NCBI RefSeq assembly: GCF_018394335.1
Contig: NZ_CP074572.1
Location: 2,294,001 to 2,358,000, forward strand
Direction: 5' to 3'
DNA length: 64,000 nucleotides
Origin: Shewanella dokdonensis
GTDB taxonomy: Bacteria; Pseudomonadota; Gammaproteobacteria; Enterobacterales; Shewanellaceae
The position numbers and the translations under genes were made by a program. This document shows positions 39,546 to 48,842 of this stretch, piece after piece; the first letter of the stretch is position 1; each line of letters opens with the position of its first letter. The notes beneath the pieces were generated by a model. The model had not been told where the DNA came from and ran no database searches. It saw only the letters and a program-made list of their open reading frames with translations.

Positions 39546-40994
39546 ATGTCATTGTTAACCCAAGTGGGACAAAGTTTGCTGCAGCAGGGACTGACACTGG
39601 AAGACCTGCACCGCTATCTTGAGCGGATCCATCGGCATCAAGTGGATTTCGCGGATCTTTATTTTCAAGGCAGCCGTCATGAGTCTTGGGTACTAGAAGA
39701 TGGCATTATCAAAGAGGGCAGTTTCCACATCGAACGTGGGGTGGGCGTGCGCGCCATCACTGGTGAAAAAACCGGATTCGCTTATGCCGATGATATTTCG
39801 CCGGTAGCGCTGAATGCCTCGGTGGAGGCGGCTCGTGGTATTGCCCAAAGTGGTGACAAAGGCAAAGTTCATGCCTGGAAACGGCGCGGTGTAAAGTCGC
39901 TGTACCAGAGTGCCGATCCCATTGCGGCAATGACCGAAGCGCCGAAAATCCAGCTATTAAAACAGGCTGATGCCTATGTGCGCAGTCTCGACCCCAGAAT
40001 TATCCAGGTGGTGATCAGCCTGTCAGGCGTTTATGAAGAGATCCTAGTCGCCGCCAGCGATGGCACCTTAGCGGCTGATATTAGGCCATTGGTGCGCTTT
40101 AATTGCTCGGTGATCTTGGAAGAAAATGGCCGTCGTGAACGCGGAGGTTCCGGTGGCGGTGGGCGTCACGATTACCATGCGCTGATGCTTGCTGGCGACG
40201 ATGGTTTGCCAGTGTGCTTTGCCTTTGCTCGCGAAGCGGTACGCCAAGCACAGGTCAACCTTAATGCGGTAGATGCACCAGCAGGTGAAATGCCAGTAGT
40301 GCTTGGTCCTGGCTGGCCGGGAGTGTTGCTGCATGAAGCCGTGGGTCATGGCTTAGAAGGTGACTTTAACCGCAAAGGCAGCAGTGCTTTTAGTGGTCGC
40401 GTTGGTCAACAAGTGGCGTCACCGTTAGTGACAGTTGTGGATGATGGTACCATTGCCAATCGTCGCGGCTCGCTCACTATTGATGATGAAGGTACACCAA
40501 CTCACCGTACCGTATTGATTGAAAACGGTATGCTTAAAGGTTACATGCAGGACAAACTCAACGCGCGGTTAATGGGGCAGCAACCGACCGGTAATGGTCG
40601 CCGTGAATCCTACGCCCATCTACCGATGCCGCGCATGACTAACACCTATATGTTGGCTGGCGAGTCAGATCCGGCAGACATCATTCGCTCAGTAGATAAG
40701 GGCATTTATGCGCCCAATTTTGGTGGCGGTCAGGTCGATATTACGTCCGGTAAGTTTGTGTTTTCTGCTTCAGAGGCATATCTCATCGAAAAAGGTGAAA
40801 TCACTCAGGCCATTAAAGGCGCAACGCTGATTGGCAATGGCCCGGAAACCATGGGACAAATCGCCATGGTGGGTAATGATCTATCGCTGGATCAAGGCGT
40901 TGGCGTTTGTGGTAAAGATGGGCAGAGTGTGCCTGTGGGCGTTGGTCAGCCAACCTTGAAAATAGCACGGCTTACCGTTGGCGGTACTGCCTGA
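39546..40994 (+). CDS. tldD: TldD, subunit of the TldD/TldE metalloprotease
   Basis: Forms a heterodimeric zinc protease with TldE (PmbA, at 49508) that trims unfolded peptides; in E. coli it matures microcin B17 and helps degrade the CcdA antitoxin. 482 residues from ATG 39546. The zinc site [11 protein letters not shown] starts at about residue 263, and the conserved C-terminal [16 protein letters not shown] is intact. Last gene of the rng-yhdP-nitrilase-tldD series, the same order as in enterics. Confidence 0.97.
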   Translation: MSLLTQVGQSLLQQGLTLEDLHRYLERIHRHQVDFADLYFQGSRHESWVLEDGIIKEGSFHIERGVGVRAITGEKTGFAYADDISPVALNASVEAARGIAQSGDKGKVHAWKRRGVKSLYQSADPIAAMTEAPKIQLLKQADAYVRSLDPRIIQVVISLSGVYEEILVAASDGTLAADIRPLVRFNCSVILEENGRRERGGSGGGGRHDYHALMLAGDDGLPVCFAFAREAVRQAQVNLNAVDAPAGEMPVVLGPGWPGVLLHEAVGHGLEGDFNRKGSSAFSGRVGQQVASPLVTVVDDGTIANRRGSLTIDDEGTPTHRTVLIENGMLKGYMQDKLNARLMGQQPTGNGRRESYAHLPMPRMTNTYMLAGESDPADIIRSVDKGIYAPNFGGGQVDITSGKFVFSASEAYLIEKGEITQAIKGATLIGNGPETMGQIAMVGNDLSLDQGVGVCGKDGQSVPVGVGQPTLKIARLTVGGTA

Positions 40995-41001
40995 TCTGGA
41001 G

Positions 41002-41033
41002 GCTTTTGCGCCAGTAGTAAGGCAAAAGCTTAA
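41002..41033 (+). terminator. Possible terminator after tldD
   Basis: GCTTTTGC (41002-41009) pairs with GCAAAAGC (41022-41029) around a 12-base loop. The tail TTAAATG is only weakly T-rich. Confidence 0.5.
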
Positions 41034-41055
41034 ATGTTATCATTCAACAAGGAAT

Positions 41056-41071
41056 TAGAGTTTTTACTCTA
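41056..41071. promoter_or_regulatory. Palindrome TAGAGT-TTTT-ACTCTA before the efflux operon
   Basis: Perfect 6-bp arms around four T's, ending 9 bases before the ATG at 41081 and abutting the AGAGG ribosome site. It could be an operator for a regulator or an RNA hairpin affecting translation. No regulator gene is adjacent. Confidence 0.4.
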
Positions 41072-41080
41072 GAGGTGTGA

Positions 41081-42481
41081 ATGAAAAGACTGCGATTCGT
41101 CTGGTTGCTATTGTGGCCACTGGCGCTACCCTCCGTTTTTGCTGAAGATTTCAGCTTTGACAGGGCTTGGCAGCGACTGCTTAATGTCAGTGATAAACTT
41201 GCCGCTGATAACCAGCAACTGCATCGGGCCGAGGCTGAACGAGACGCCGCCAAAGATTTATATCTGCCATCCCTCAGCATCAACGGCAGCTACACCCGCA
41301 TGGAACAGCCGTTGGAGCTGGATCTGCGTAAACTCAATCCTCTGGCATCGCTGGATGTGGCTACCTTACCCGCCGAATATGCGGCGCTTCTCAGCGCCAT
41401 TCCCGGCTCTATGTTTGTTACACCGTTTACTGAACAGGATATCTTCAGTGCCAGTTTGCAGGCGATGTGGCCCATCTATACTGGTGGACAGATCACCGCC
41501 GCGCAAGGGATCCAAAAAGCTAAAGTTGCAGAAGAACAGCAGCAGCATGAACTGAGTCGCCGCGAGTTATTTACCACACTGGTCGACCGATATTACGCCG
41601 TGAGCGTGACCGCAGCCCTAGTGCAGACCCAGCAACAACTGGTGGATTCTTTACAGCGGCACTATCAACATGCATTAAAGCTGGAACAACAAGGCCAGAT
41701 TGCCAAAGTGGAGCGCCTGAATGCGCGGGTGGCACTGGACGATGCCGCCGTTACCCTTGGCAGTGCCAAACGCCAATATGAGATGGCACATATTGCCCTG
41801 TCGCGGTTGTTACATGATGCCGATGCCAGTATCAGCTCGCCCATGTTTGTGCTGCAAAATCCGCTTTCTCTGCCCCAATTGACCGAGCTGACACTGAAGC
41901 AGCATCCGGCGCTGAAATTGCTCAACGCTAAAGAACAGCAAGCGAAGGGACTGATAGACCTAGAAAACGGTAAGTATCTGCCCACCGTTTACCTCTACGG
42001 CAATTACACCCTTTATGAAGACGATTCACTGCTATCGCAGATGACGCCAGACTGGATGGTCGGCGTGGGGGTTAAAGTGCCACTGCTCACTCGCGATGGC
42101 CGCAGCGGCAAGGTACAGGCCGCCAAGAGCGCTTTGCTGCAAGCGCGTTATACCAAAGCACAAACCACTCAAGATTTGAGTCTGCTGGTGGATCAGAGTT
42201 ATCGGCAGATGCTACAGGCACAGGAAGAGATCACCGCGCTCGAAAGTTCCAAAGCACTGGCGGAAGAGAACCTCAAACTGCGAGAACTCGCTTTCAGTCA
42301 GGGATTATCCACTTCGCTGGAGCGGGTCGATGCAGAAATCAAACTCAGCGCCGTGAAAACCAAGGAGCTGGCAGCGCATTATCGTTATCTGCAGGCTTAT
42401 GCTCGCTTGATGGCGGTCAGTGGACAACTGGATGAATTTATCGGACACAGTAAGCAGCAGGAGACAGGTCATGCGGGTTAA
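41081..42481 (+). CDS. TolC-family outer membrane efflux protein
   Basis: Outer-membrane channel of a tripartite exporter. 466 residues with signal peptide MKRLRFVWLLLWPLALPSVFA. Two OEP repeats with long helical stretches (about 150-240 and 350-440) and beta strands such as LYLPSLSINGSYTRMEQPL and KYLPTVYLYGNYTLYEDDS. It opens a four-gene operon, overlapping the HlyD gene by 11 bases. Substrate unknown. Confidence 0.93.
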   Translation: MKRLRFVWLLLWPLALPSVFAEDFSFDRAWQRLLNVSDKLAADNQQLHRAEAERDAAKDLYLPSLSINGSYTRMEQPLELDLRKLNPLASLDVATLPAEYAALLSAIPGSMFVTPFTEQDIFSASLQAMWPIYTGGQITAAQGIQKAKVAEEQQQHELSRRELFTTLVDRYYAVSVTAALVQTQQQLVDSLQRHYQHALKLEQQGQIAKVERLNARVALDDAAVTLGSAKRQYEMAHIALSRLLHDADASISSPMFVLQNPLSLPQLTELTLKQHPALKLLNAKEQQAKGLIDLENGKYLPTVYLYGNYTLYEDDSLLSQMTPDWMVGVGVKVPLLTRDGRSGKVQAAKSALLQARYTKAQTTQDLSLLVDQSYRQMLQAQEEITALESSKALAEENLKLRELAFSQGLSTSLERVDAEIKLSAVKTKELAAHYRYLQAYARLMAVSGQLDEFIGHSKQQETGHAG

Positions 42482-43448
42482 TCCATTACTGGCAACAGTG
42501 ACACTGGCGGCAGTGGCAGCCGCACTGATTTATGGACTGATCCTCGCTTACAGCCCTAAGCCACAGCTGTTACAAGGACAAATCGAAGCGCGCGAATACA
42601 ATGTTTCCTCAAAAGTGGCCGGGCGGGTAGAGCAGGTGCTGGTACGTAAAGGCGATGATGTCGCGGCTGGCGATCTGCTGTTCGCCATCGACAGTCCAGA
42701 ACTTAACGCCAAGCTGGCACAAGCCAGTGGTGCCTTGGATGCTGCCAAAGCCATGCAGCAAGAAGCCGACAATGGCGCGCGTAAGCAACAGATTGCCGCC
42801 GCTAGGGAACAGTGGCTGAAAGCCAAAGCGGCCAGTGAATTAGCAAAAACGACGTATGATCGCGTTGAAAACCTGTTCAGCGACGGCGTGTTGGCTAGAC
42901 AAAAACGTGATGAAGCCTTTACGCAGTGGCAAGCGGCCAAATACACCGAGCAGGCGGCCAAAGCCATGTACGATATGGCGGCAGAAGGCGCCCGTGATGA
43001 GCAAAAAGCCGCTGCGGCGGGGAATGCCAAACGGGCGGCAGGTGCCGTGCAGGAGGTTAACGCGGTACTGGCCGACAGCCAGATGAAGGCGCCTAAATCG
43101 GGAGAAATTACCGATGTGCTGCTGCAACCCGGTGAACTGGCTCCGACAGGCTTTCCAGTGGTAACGCTGGTAGATATGAGTGACAGTTGGGCGGTGTTTC
43201 AGGTGCGGGAAGACCAGTTAGCACAGTTTCATAAAGGCGATAAAAAGCGTTTGAAAATTCCAGCACTGGGTAAGGACTACGAATATCAGGTGAGCTATAT
43301 CAGTGTGTTGGGCGATTTTGCCACCTGGCGTGCCACCGAAAGCGGTCACGATTTTGATATGCGTACCTTTGAAGTAGAACTGCGTCCTACTCAGCCGATC
43401 GCCGATCTGCGCGTTGGAATGTCAGTACTGCTGGCCGGAGATAAATAA
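42471..43448 (+). CDS. HlyD-type membrane fusion protein
   Basis: Periplasmic adaptor joining the TolC-like channel to the inner-membrane transporter. 325 residues: N-terminal membrane helix (about 8-26), lipoyl half (IEAREYNVSSKVAGRVEQVL), a long Ala-rich helical hairpin (about 70-200), the second lipoyl half (MKAPKSGEITDVLLQPGE) and a beta-barrel. It resembles YhiI/YbhG adaptors that work with ABC-2 permeases. Its stop overlaps the next ATG. Confidence 0.92.
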   Translation: MRVNPLLATVTLAAVAAALIYGLILAYSPKPQLLQGQIEAREYNVSSKVAGRVEQVLVRKGDDVAAGDLLFAIDSPELNAKLAQASGALDAAKAMQQEADNGARKQQIAAAREQWLKAKAASELAKTTYDRVENLFSDGVLARQKRDEAFTQWQAAKYTEQAAKAMYDMAAEGARDEQKAAAAGNAKRAAGAVQEVNAVLADSQMKAPKSGEITDVLLQPGELAPTGFPVVTLVDMSDSWAVFQVREDQLAQFHKGDKKRLKIPALGKDYEYQVSYISVLGDFATWRATESGHDFDMRTFEVELRPTQPIADLRVGMSVLLAGDK

Positions 43449-44608
43449 TGTGGCAGTTGCTGCAACGGGAATTTCATGCCTTGCAGCGTGATGGCTGGCA
43501 GTTGGCCTTAATAAGTTATGTGCCAGTGCTGGGTTTTCTGTTTCTCTGGTGGTTGTTTTCTGCGGCGTTGCCACAACAACTGCCGGTTGCCCTGGTGGAT
43601 GAAGATCACTCCAGTGTCAGCCGCGAGTTGGGTCGTTACATCGATGCCAATTCGGTCGCCGAACCGATAGCCTATACCGATATTCAACAAGCCGTGGCAG
43701 CCATGCGCAGTGGTGAAGTATTTGCCGTGGTGCGCTTACCCTATGCGTTAAAACAAGATTTATTGACCGGGCACAAACCCACTATCGACTTGCGTTACAA
43801 CGGCCAGTTTTTGCTAGTGGGTAAGTTGTTATCCAGCCAGTTGCAGTTAACGCTGGCGGACGGGTTGCAGCAGATTGCCAGAGCGAAACAACTGGCGGCG
43901 GGGGTGAACCCGGCTCAGGTCGATGTGCGGCTGACTCCCGTCGCGGCTCAGAGTACCGCACTGTTCAACCGTAATATGAATTATGTGGGATTTCTGGTGC
44001 CACCAATGCTGATTGCTCTGTGGCAACTGGTGGCTATGCTTTGTTACGCCAATAGTCTTAGCCGGGAGCTGCGCGAGCAATCGCTGGCGCACTGTTATCA
44101 GCTTGGCATAGTGCGGGTACTGGCAGCAAAATTCCTATTTTATACACCGTTAATACTGTTACACGGCATGTTGCTGTTGGTGATGATGTACGGTTATCTC
44201 GGCTTGCCTATGGCCGGCAACCTGCTGTGGTTGCTCCCCGCGCAACTGATCATGCTCGTTGCCGTTTGGCTCTGGGTGCAGGCAATGTTCTTCGTGATGG
44301 CGGATAGTGCCCGCATCATCAGCATGTGTACCGGATTGTTTGCTCCGGCATTCGCCTTTATGGGCATTACCTTTCCAACATCGAATATGCCACTGGTTGC
44401 CCAGTGGTGGCGTGCACTAATTCCTTCCAGCCACTATATTGAGACCCATGTTGCGATAGTCAGTCATGGGCAGGGGCTGCTCACTGTACTGCAGCAAAGC
44501 ACTAGCTACCTTGGTTTTTTGCTGTTATTGCTGCCCGCTTGGTATTTTGCGCGGCGTTATGGCCGGGCACTGTACCCTGAGCGCCAAGCCTCGGGAGCAC
44601 TGCTATGA
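43448..44608 (+). CDS. ABC-2 type permease, first of a pair
   Basis: 386 residues with the ABC-2 layout: one N-terminal membrane helix (about 20-40), a large extracytoplasmic domain (about 45-175: LPVALVDEDHSSVSRELGRY), then five helices (about 180-375). Related to YhhJ/YbhS/R-type permeases. The ATP-binding subunit such permeases need is not encoded next to it. Overlaps the next gene by 4 bases. Confidence 0.9.
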   Translation: MWQLLQREFHALQRDGWQLALISYVPVLGFLFLWWLFSAALPQQLPVALVDEDHSSVSRELGRYIDANSVAEPIAYTDIQQAVAAMRSGEVFAVVRLPYALKQDLLTGHKPTIDLRYNGQFLLVGKLLSSQLQLTLADGLQQIARAKQLAAGVNPAQVDVRLTPVAAQSTALFNRNMNYVGFLVPPMLIALWQLVAMLCYANSLSRELREQSLAHCYQLGIVRVLAAKFLFYTPLILLHGMLLLVMMYGYLGLPMAGNLLWLLPAQLIMLVAVWLWVQAMFFVMADSARIISMCTGLFAPAFAFMGITFPTSNMPLVAQWWRALIPSSHYIETHVAIVSHGQGLLTVLQQSTSYLGFLLLLLPAWYFARRYGRALYPERQASGALL

Positions 44609-45753
44609 GTTGGTGGCGCTGGATATGGCTCGATCTCTTGTCGGTGGTGAAAGACCGCGCAATCGCCTTGACCTTGTTTGGCGGCATTAGTTTTTACGCC
44701 ATTTTGTATCCCTCGCCTTATCTGAATAATGTGCCAACGGCTCAGGCGCTGGTCGTCGTAGATTTGGATCATTCGGCGTTATCGCGGCAGATGATCCGCC
44801 ACGCAGATGCCAATCCTGGCATCTCAGTCAAGGGTTATGCTGCTTCTACTGATGAGGCGCGCCAGTGGCTGATCGATGGTCGAGCCAGCAGTATGCTGGT
44901 GATCCCAGAAGACTTTCGCCATAAGTTACTGCGTGGCAAACAAGTCACGCTGGGTTATGGCGGCGATGCCAGTTACTTTCTGATCTATTCGGCAGTGGTA
45001 CAGGGGCTGACTCAGGCCGGACTCGATATCGGCCATCAAGTGCAGTTGCGTGGCCTGTTGGCTCAAGGGACTAACCCCACTAAAGCTGAAAAGAGCCTGG
45101 ATGCCATCTCATTGAACGCGGTGTCGGTATTTAACAAAGGATTAGGCTATCCGGCGTATGTTATCCCTGGGCTGTTTTTACTGATCCTGCATCAGACGTT
45201 GTTGATTGGTACCGGGATTTTAGGGGCAGGACAGTGGCGGCAGCACGGTTACTGGCACCAGCTAAGTCCGCTGGCCATTGTGTTATGCCGCATCGGTACG
45301 TTTACGCTGTTGTATTGCTTTTTCAGTGCCTTTTATATCGGCTGGTGTTATTACCTGTATGGTGTCGGTTTGCTCGCCTCGCTCGGCCAAGTGTTGCTGC
45401 TGATGCTGCCATTTTTGCTGGCAACCGCCTGTTGTGGGGTGGCCTTCAGTACCTTGTTTAATCGCCGCGATCTACCAACGCAGGTGTTGCTGTTATCTTC
45501 CATGCCGATTCTGTTTGTCAGCGGCTTTGTCTGGCCATTGACGCTTATTCCGCAACCATTGGTGTGGTTATCACAACTGGTGCCGGCTGTGCCGGGTATT
45601 ATGGGCATGCTACAACTGAATCAGTTAGGGGCTGATTGGAGTCAGCTCTTGCCGCGTTGGTTGCAATTGTGGGGCTTATTAGCGTTATATCTGCCGCTCG
45701 CTTGGTGGGGCGTGCATCGCCGCTGCAAACAGTTAGCACTAACGGCAGCATGA
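44605..45753 (+). CDS. ABC-2 type permease, second of a pair
   Basis: 382 residues, same architecture as the gene before it: N-terminal helix, extracytoplasmic domain (QALVVVDLDHSALSRQMIRHAD ... about 40-165), five C-terminal helices ending LALYLPLAWWGVHRRCK. Together the two would form a heterodimeric membrane domain. Last gene of the operon. It faces the tubulin-like gene. Confidence 0.9.
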   Translation: MSWWRWIWLDLLSVVKDRAIALTLFGGISFYAILYPSPYLNNVPTAQALVVVDLDHSALSRQMIRHADANPGISVKGYAASTDEARQWLIDGRASSMLVIPEDFRHKLLRGKQVTLGYGGDASYFLIYSAVVQGLTQAGLDIGHQVQLRGLLAQGTNPTKAEKSLDAISLNAVSVFNKGLGYPAYVIPGLFLLILHQTLLIGTGILGAGQWRQHGYWHQLSPLAIVLCRIGTFTLLYCFFSAFYIGWCYYLYGVGLLASLGQVLLLMLPFLLATACCGVAFSTLFNRRDLPTQVLLLSSMPILFVSGFVWPLTLIPQPLVWLSQLVPAVPGIMGMLQLNQLGADWSQLLPRWLQLWGLLALYLPLAWWGVHRRCKQLALTAA

Positions 45754-45796
45754 TGTAATTTATCTCTTCAATAAAACGGTTAAGCCGCGGCAATAA

Positions 45797-45820
45797 AAAA
45801 GCGAGTGATGACACCCGCTT
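45797..45820 (-). terminator. Intrinsic terminator of the tubulin-like gene
   Basis: On the minus strand AAGCGGGTG (complement of 45812-45820) pairs with CACTCGCTT (complement of 45799-45807), one mismatch, 4-base loop, followed by a T run (complement of 45795-45800). It sits 22 bases after the stop codon. Its stem may also end the convergent permease operon. Confidence 0.8.
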
Positions 45821-45841
45821 ATTGTGATTGTCTCAGTGCAA

Positions 45842-48096
45842 CTATTCAGATTTTTCTGTTTTGGTCTTGGTGGCCGCATAATTATTGAGACTGACGATTT
45901 TGGTTTTACTTACACGGTGACGATAAATCTCCCTTAAGTACTTAATGGCATTTTTCACCGAATCTCTATTAAGACGAATGTCATTGATAGAGATAAACTT
46001 ATTGGCGTCACGGATCAGCTCCCGGTATTTCTTTTCGTACATCGGCTTTATCGCGTGCCAGTTGGTATCAAGGATTTTCGCGGGATTTTCAAACTCATCT
46101 AACATCTCATCGAGACATTTATCGTCGAATTCGGGTTGACGGATACACTCTAACACCGCCTCTTCCAACATATCGCCATAGCGATACTCTGCTCGTGCAA
46201 AACAGCGTTTGATATAGGCCACAATCAAGGTTAGGAAGTCATCACTCATACACGGACTCTTGGCAATCAGCGTAGTCAATGACAGGTTGGCCGAAGCGCC
46301 AATGACGAGTGCATAACGTTTAAGGGTGGTATTAGGAAACAGATTATTAAGATGGGTTTTGAGTTTATTTAAATCCACATAAGAGAGTTTGTAGTCCTTA
46401 GGTAGGGACACAATACATACCACTGAGGAGCAGCTATTGAAAAAACACAGGTTTTTTAGGTGATCAGCGTTGAAACCTGACTCACGGTATTTGGTCAACG
46501 CTTCACGATATTGAGTTGCCGCTATTGGCAGCAGGCTGATCCCTTCGATGGCCTGGGTCTTATTATTAAAATGAGGTAAATCGATTGAGCGGCAGAACAG
46601 ATCGTCAATATCCAATCTCGATTTATCATTTTCAAATAGCCGTCGCCCTTCTGCCATGGTGGAGTTGTCAGGCACGACAGATTCTGCATAAGCCGTGGCG
46701 ACAGGTCCGGCCAGACTCATGAATAGATCATTGGCATCTAAGCGGATGGTTTCACCAATGTTGATGCCCGCACGGCGGAAGTAATTTTCGTCATAATCCG
46801 AGGTGACCGCCTGCGCACTGAGGATGTTGAAAATCTGCTGGCTGATATATTGATTGGCATATTTCTCCATTGAGTTGACATCAATATAGCGGCTGTTGTC
46901 TTCATTACTTTGCTCGGCATAACTCATGATATCGTTAGATATCAACATCATGGCATTCCATGGCCGGACGCGTTGTGTCACGTCGTAGCTCTCATCATTA
47001 ATGTTTTCGGGGTTATAAGAGAAATTCCACTCTTCAGCCAGGTATTTGCATAACAGGCGTCCAGCATTGATATGCAGCGCTTCAGACATATCGGGTGAGG
47101 CGGAAATCGTTGGCAAAATACAAATACCACTGGTAAAGATTGGCTCGAAAACAAATGACTGATTCTGTCCATCCACATCTGACTCTGGACGTATATCAAA
47201 GGTTTTGCGGATATAAGAGCTTTGCTGTGCCAGTCCAAATTCCGATGCCATCCCAGAACCTGTACCACCTCCGGCACTGAAAATATAAAAATACAACCGT
47301 GATTGGTTAGCGCGAATACCGCAGGAATCCACTAAGTAGGAATGTATAAAAGGCCAATCCGCGTTGCTAAAGTGCTCGGTATCTTTATTCAGAATAATCT
47401 TGGCGAGATATTGCCCAAGAATGGGCGCATTACCGGCACCGCCTGCATGCACTTCACTGAAGTTCATGATTTTGAGTTTATGGTAGTCCTCAAGTAATTG
47501 GCCCCGGCCATTAGAGGAATAACGAACTCGTCCTTCAATATCTTTATCTAAATCGCCCAACATCACTAACGGTTCAATCAGAAATACTGGTTTGGCTCCT
47601 GTGCCATGAAGTTTTAAACCCCGTTGCAGCCAGCCACCCCCGAAGATTTCGCCTTGCCCGCCTTTTTGGCGTTCGCTTCTTCGGTTTTGAGAAACTCGTT
47701 GAGATAGAAATTACGGGCGCCATGCACCAGTAAGGCTACGTCAGTGGCGATATTGGAGCCACAACGGCCAAGACCAATAAGACAGATAGATGGAAACCCA
47801 TGCATTTGGCTTTGTCTTTCCACATTGCCATCGAGTTGCGGGGAGATTTGTGCCTGAAACTGTTTCAGGTTTTGCAGAATACGGGAAATGTCTGGTTGGG
47901 TGTAATAGAAATCAAAGTCAAAATCGGTTGGTGTGTGGGTATGCGTTGGTACATTATCCGTGACCGGCGTTGCTAATGTACAAGTGTCAGCGTCCACACT
48001 GCTTGCTGGTTGTTCCTCAACGCGCCGACTAAGCGCAGCAGATGTTGTGGTTTGGATCTTAGCTACAGGTTTGGTATCAGAGTTATTTTGACGCAC
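45842..48096 (-). CDS. Divergent FtsZ/tubulin-like GTPase (one frame break in a C run)
   Basis: Predicted cytoskeletal GTPase of the tubulin/FtsZ superfamily, about 751 residues when one base is restored in the C5 run at 47637-47641 (join AKSSGGGWLQRGLKLHGTG). The GTG start at 48096 has AAGAGGGG 8 bases upstream. Order: a Thr/Pro/Asp-rich, probably disordered N-tail (1-100); T1 loop IGLGRCGSN (108-115); T3 GGAGNAPILG (219-228); tubulin signature GGGTGSG (276-282); LISNDIM (385-391), matching the IPND region of FtsZ; and a T7-like LDANDL (453-458) with the acidic residue needed for hydrolysis. About 290 further residues form a C-terminal extension with a basic tail. It is not housekeeping FtsZ, which lacks these extensions and sits in the dcw cluster. 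Pfam Tubulin_2 and the FtsZ-like group described by Makarova and Koonin are the likely relatives. Single gene with its own terminator. Function unknown. Confidence 0.85.
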
Positions 48097-48131
48097 AGTA
48101 AGACCCCTCTTCAGATAGAATCATTGGCTAA

Positions 48132-48159
48132 TCAATACATACTGCTTGGTAGCTAACAA
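48132..48159 (-). promoter_or_regulatory. Possible promoter of the tubulin-like gene
   Basis: On the minus strand TTGTTA (complement of 48154-48159) and TATTGA (complement of 48132-48137) are 16 bases apart, about 36 bases before the GTG start. Moderate match to sigma-70 boxes only. Confidence 0.35.
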
Positions 48160-48817
48160 AAAGAAAGTAACTGATTATTTATTACACAGTTTTGAGATTT
48201 TTGATAGTAAATGAGCACAATGTTATGTGATATCAATCTGATAATTGGGGTTTAACGCTGAGCGCTCATAGTAAAACCGCTTATTGGTAACATAAATCTG
48301 GGCCATACCACGGCGAGGTATTGGTGCAAGTTAGCTGGATTGGCTCAATGCAACTGACGGTGAGCTGTTGGCTATCCCGTCAGATCTGATGGCGGCGGCT
48401 CACGCTGGTTAACCGGTATGTTTCTGTCCTGGCGTGAATCTCTCGATTTTGGCGAACTAGCGCTTGGCATTCATGGCGAGTTGTACGACTCGGTTACTCC
48501 ATTTCGCTTTTTGTTTGGCGGTAGCACCAATCTAATCGGGCAGCACAATTCAATGGGTGATGCCTTTGTAACAGCTTCCTAACGCGTTACCGCTGTGCGG
48601 GTGATTTCCCCAACATGATACTGCATTGGTGTTGCTAGCCGTATCGAGCCATTTATGCCGATAATGACAGTGAAGATTTTTATTTAACTATTTGATAAAA
48701 ATCAAATTATATTGAAATTCATAATATAGAAAGCTGTAAATCCCGCAATGTGTTAAACACCGTTTGAGTAAAAAATCGCGGTTTTTCGCGTAGCAGGGCG
48801 CCTTGATGACACAGTAA
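48160..48817. other. 658-base stretch without a clear gene; short relict reading frame
   Basis: Mostly AT-rich. On the plus strand 48418-48582 encodes 54 residues from an ATG (MFLSWRESLDFGELALGIHG ... MGDAFVTAS), open and protein-like upstream of the ATG too, but without a ribosome site or a recognisable family. It may be the end of a decayed gene. I see no tRNA or repeat here. Confidence 0.35.
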
Positions 48818-48839
48818 AACGCCGACGGTCGTCGGCGTT
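48818..48839 (-). terminator. Intrinsic terminator of yjgA
   Basis: AACGCCGAC (48818-48826) and GTCGGCGTT (48831-48839) form a perfect 9-bp stem with a 4-base loop. On the minus strand TTTTACTG follows. It begins 4 bases after the yjgA stop. Confidence 0.85.
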
Positions 48840-48842
48840 ATA

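Noticed and set aside
45842..48096. Assignment of the tubulin-like gene as housekeeping ftsZ or plasmid tubZ
   Set aside because: It lacks FtsZ length and context (no ftsA/ftsQ neighbours), has large extensions, and there are no plasmid partition genes nearby.
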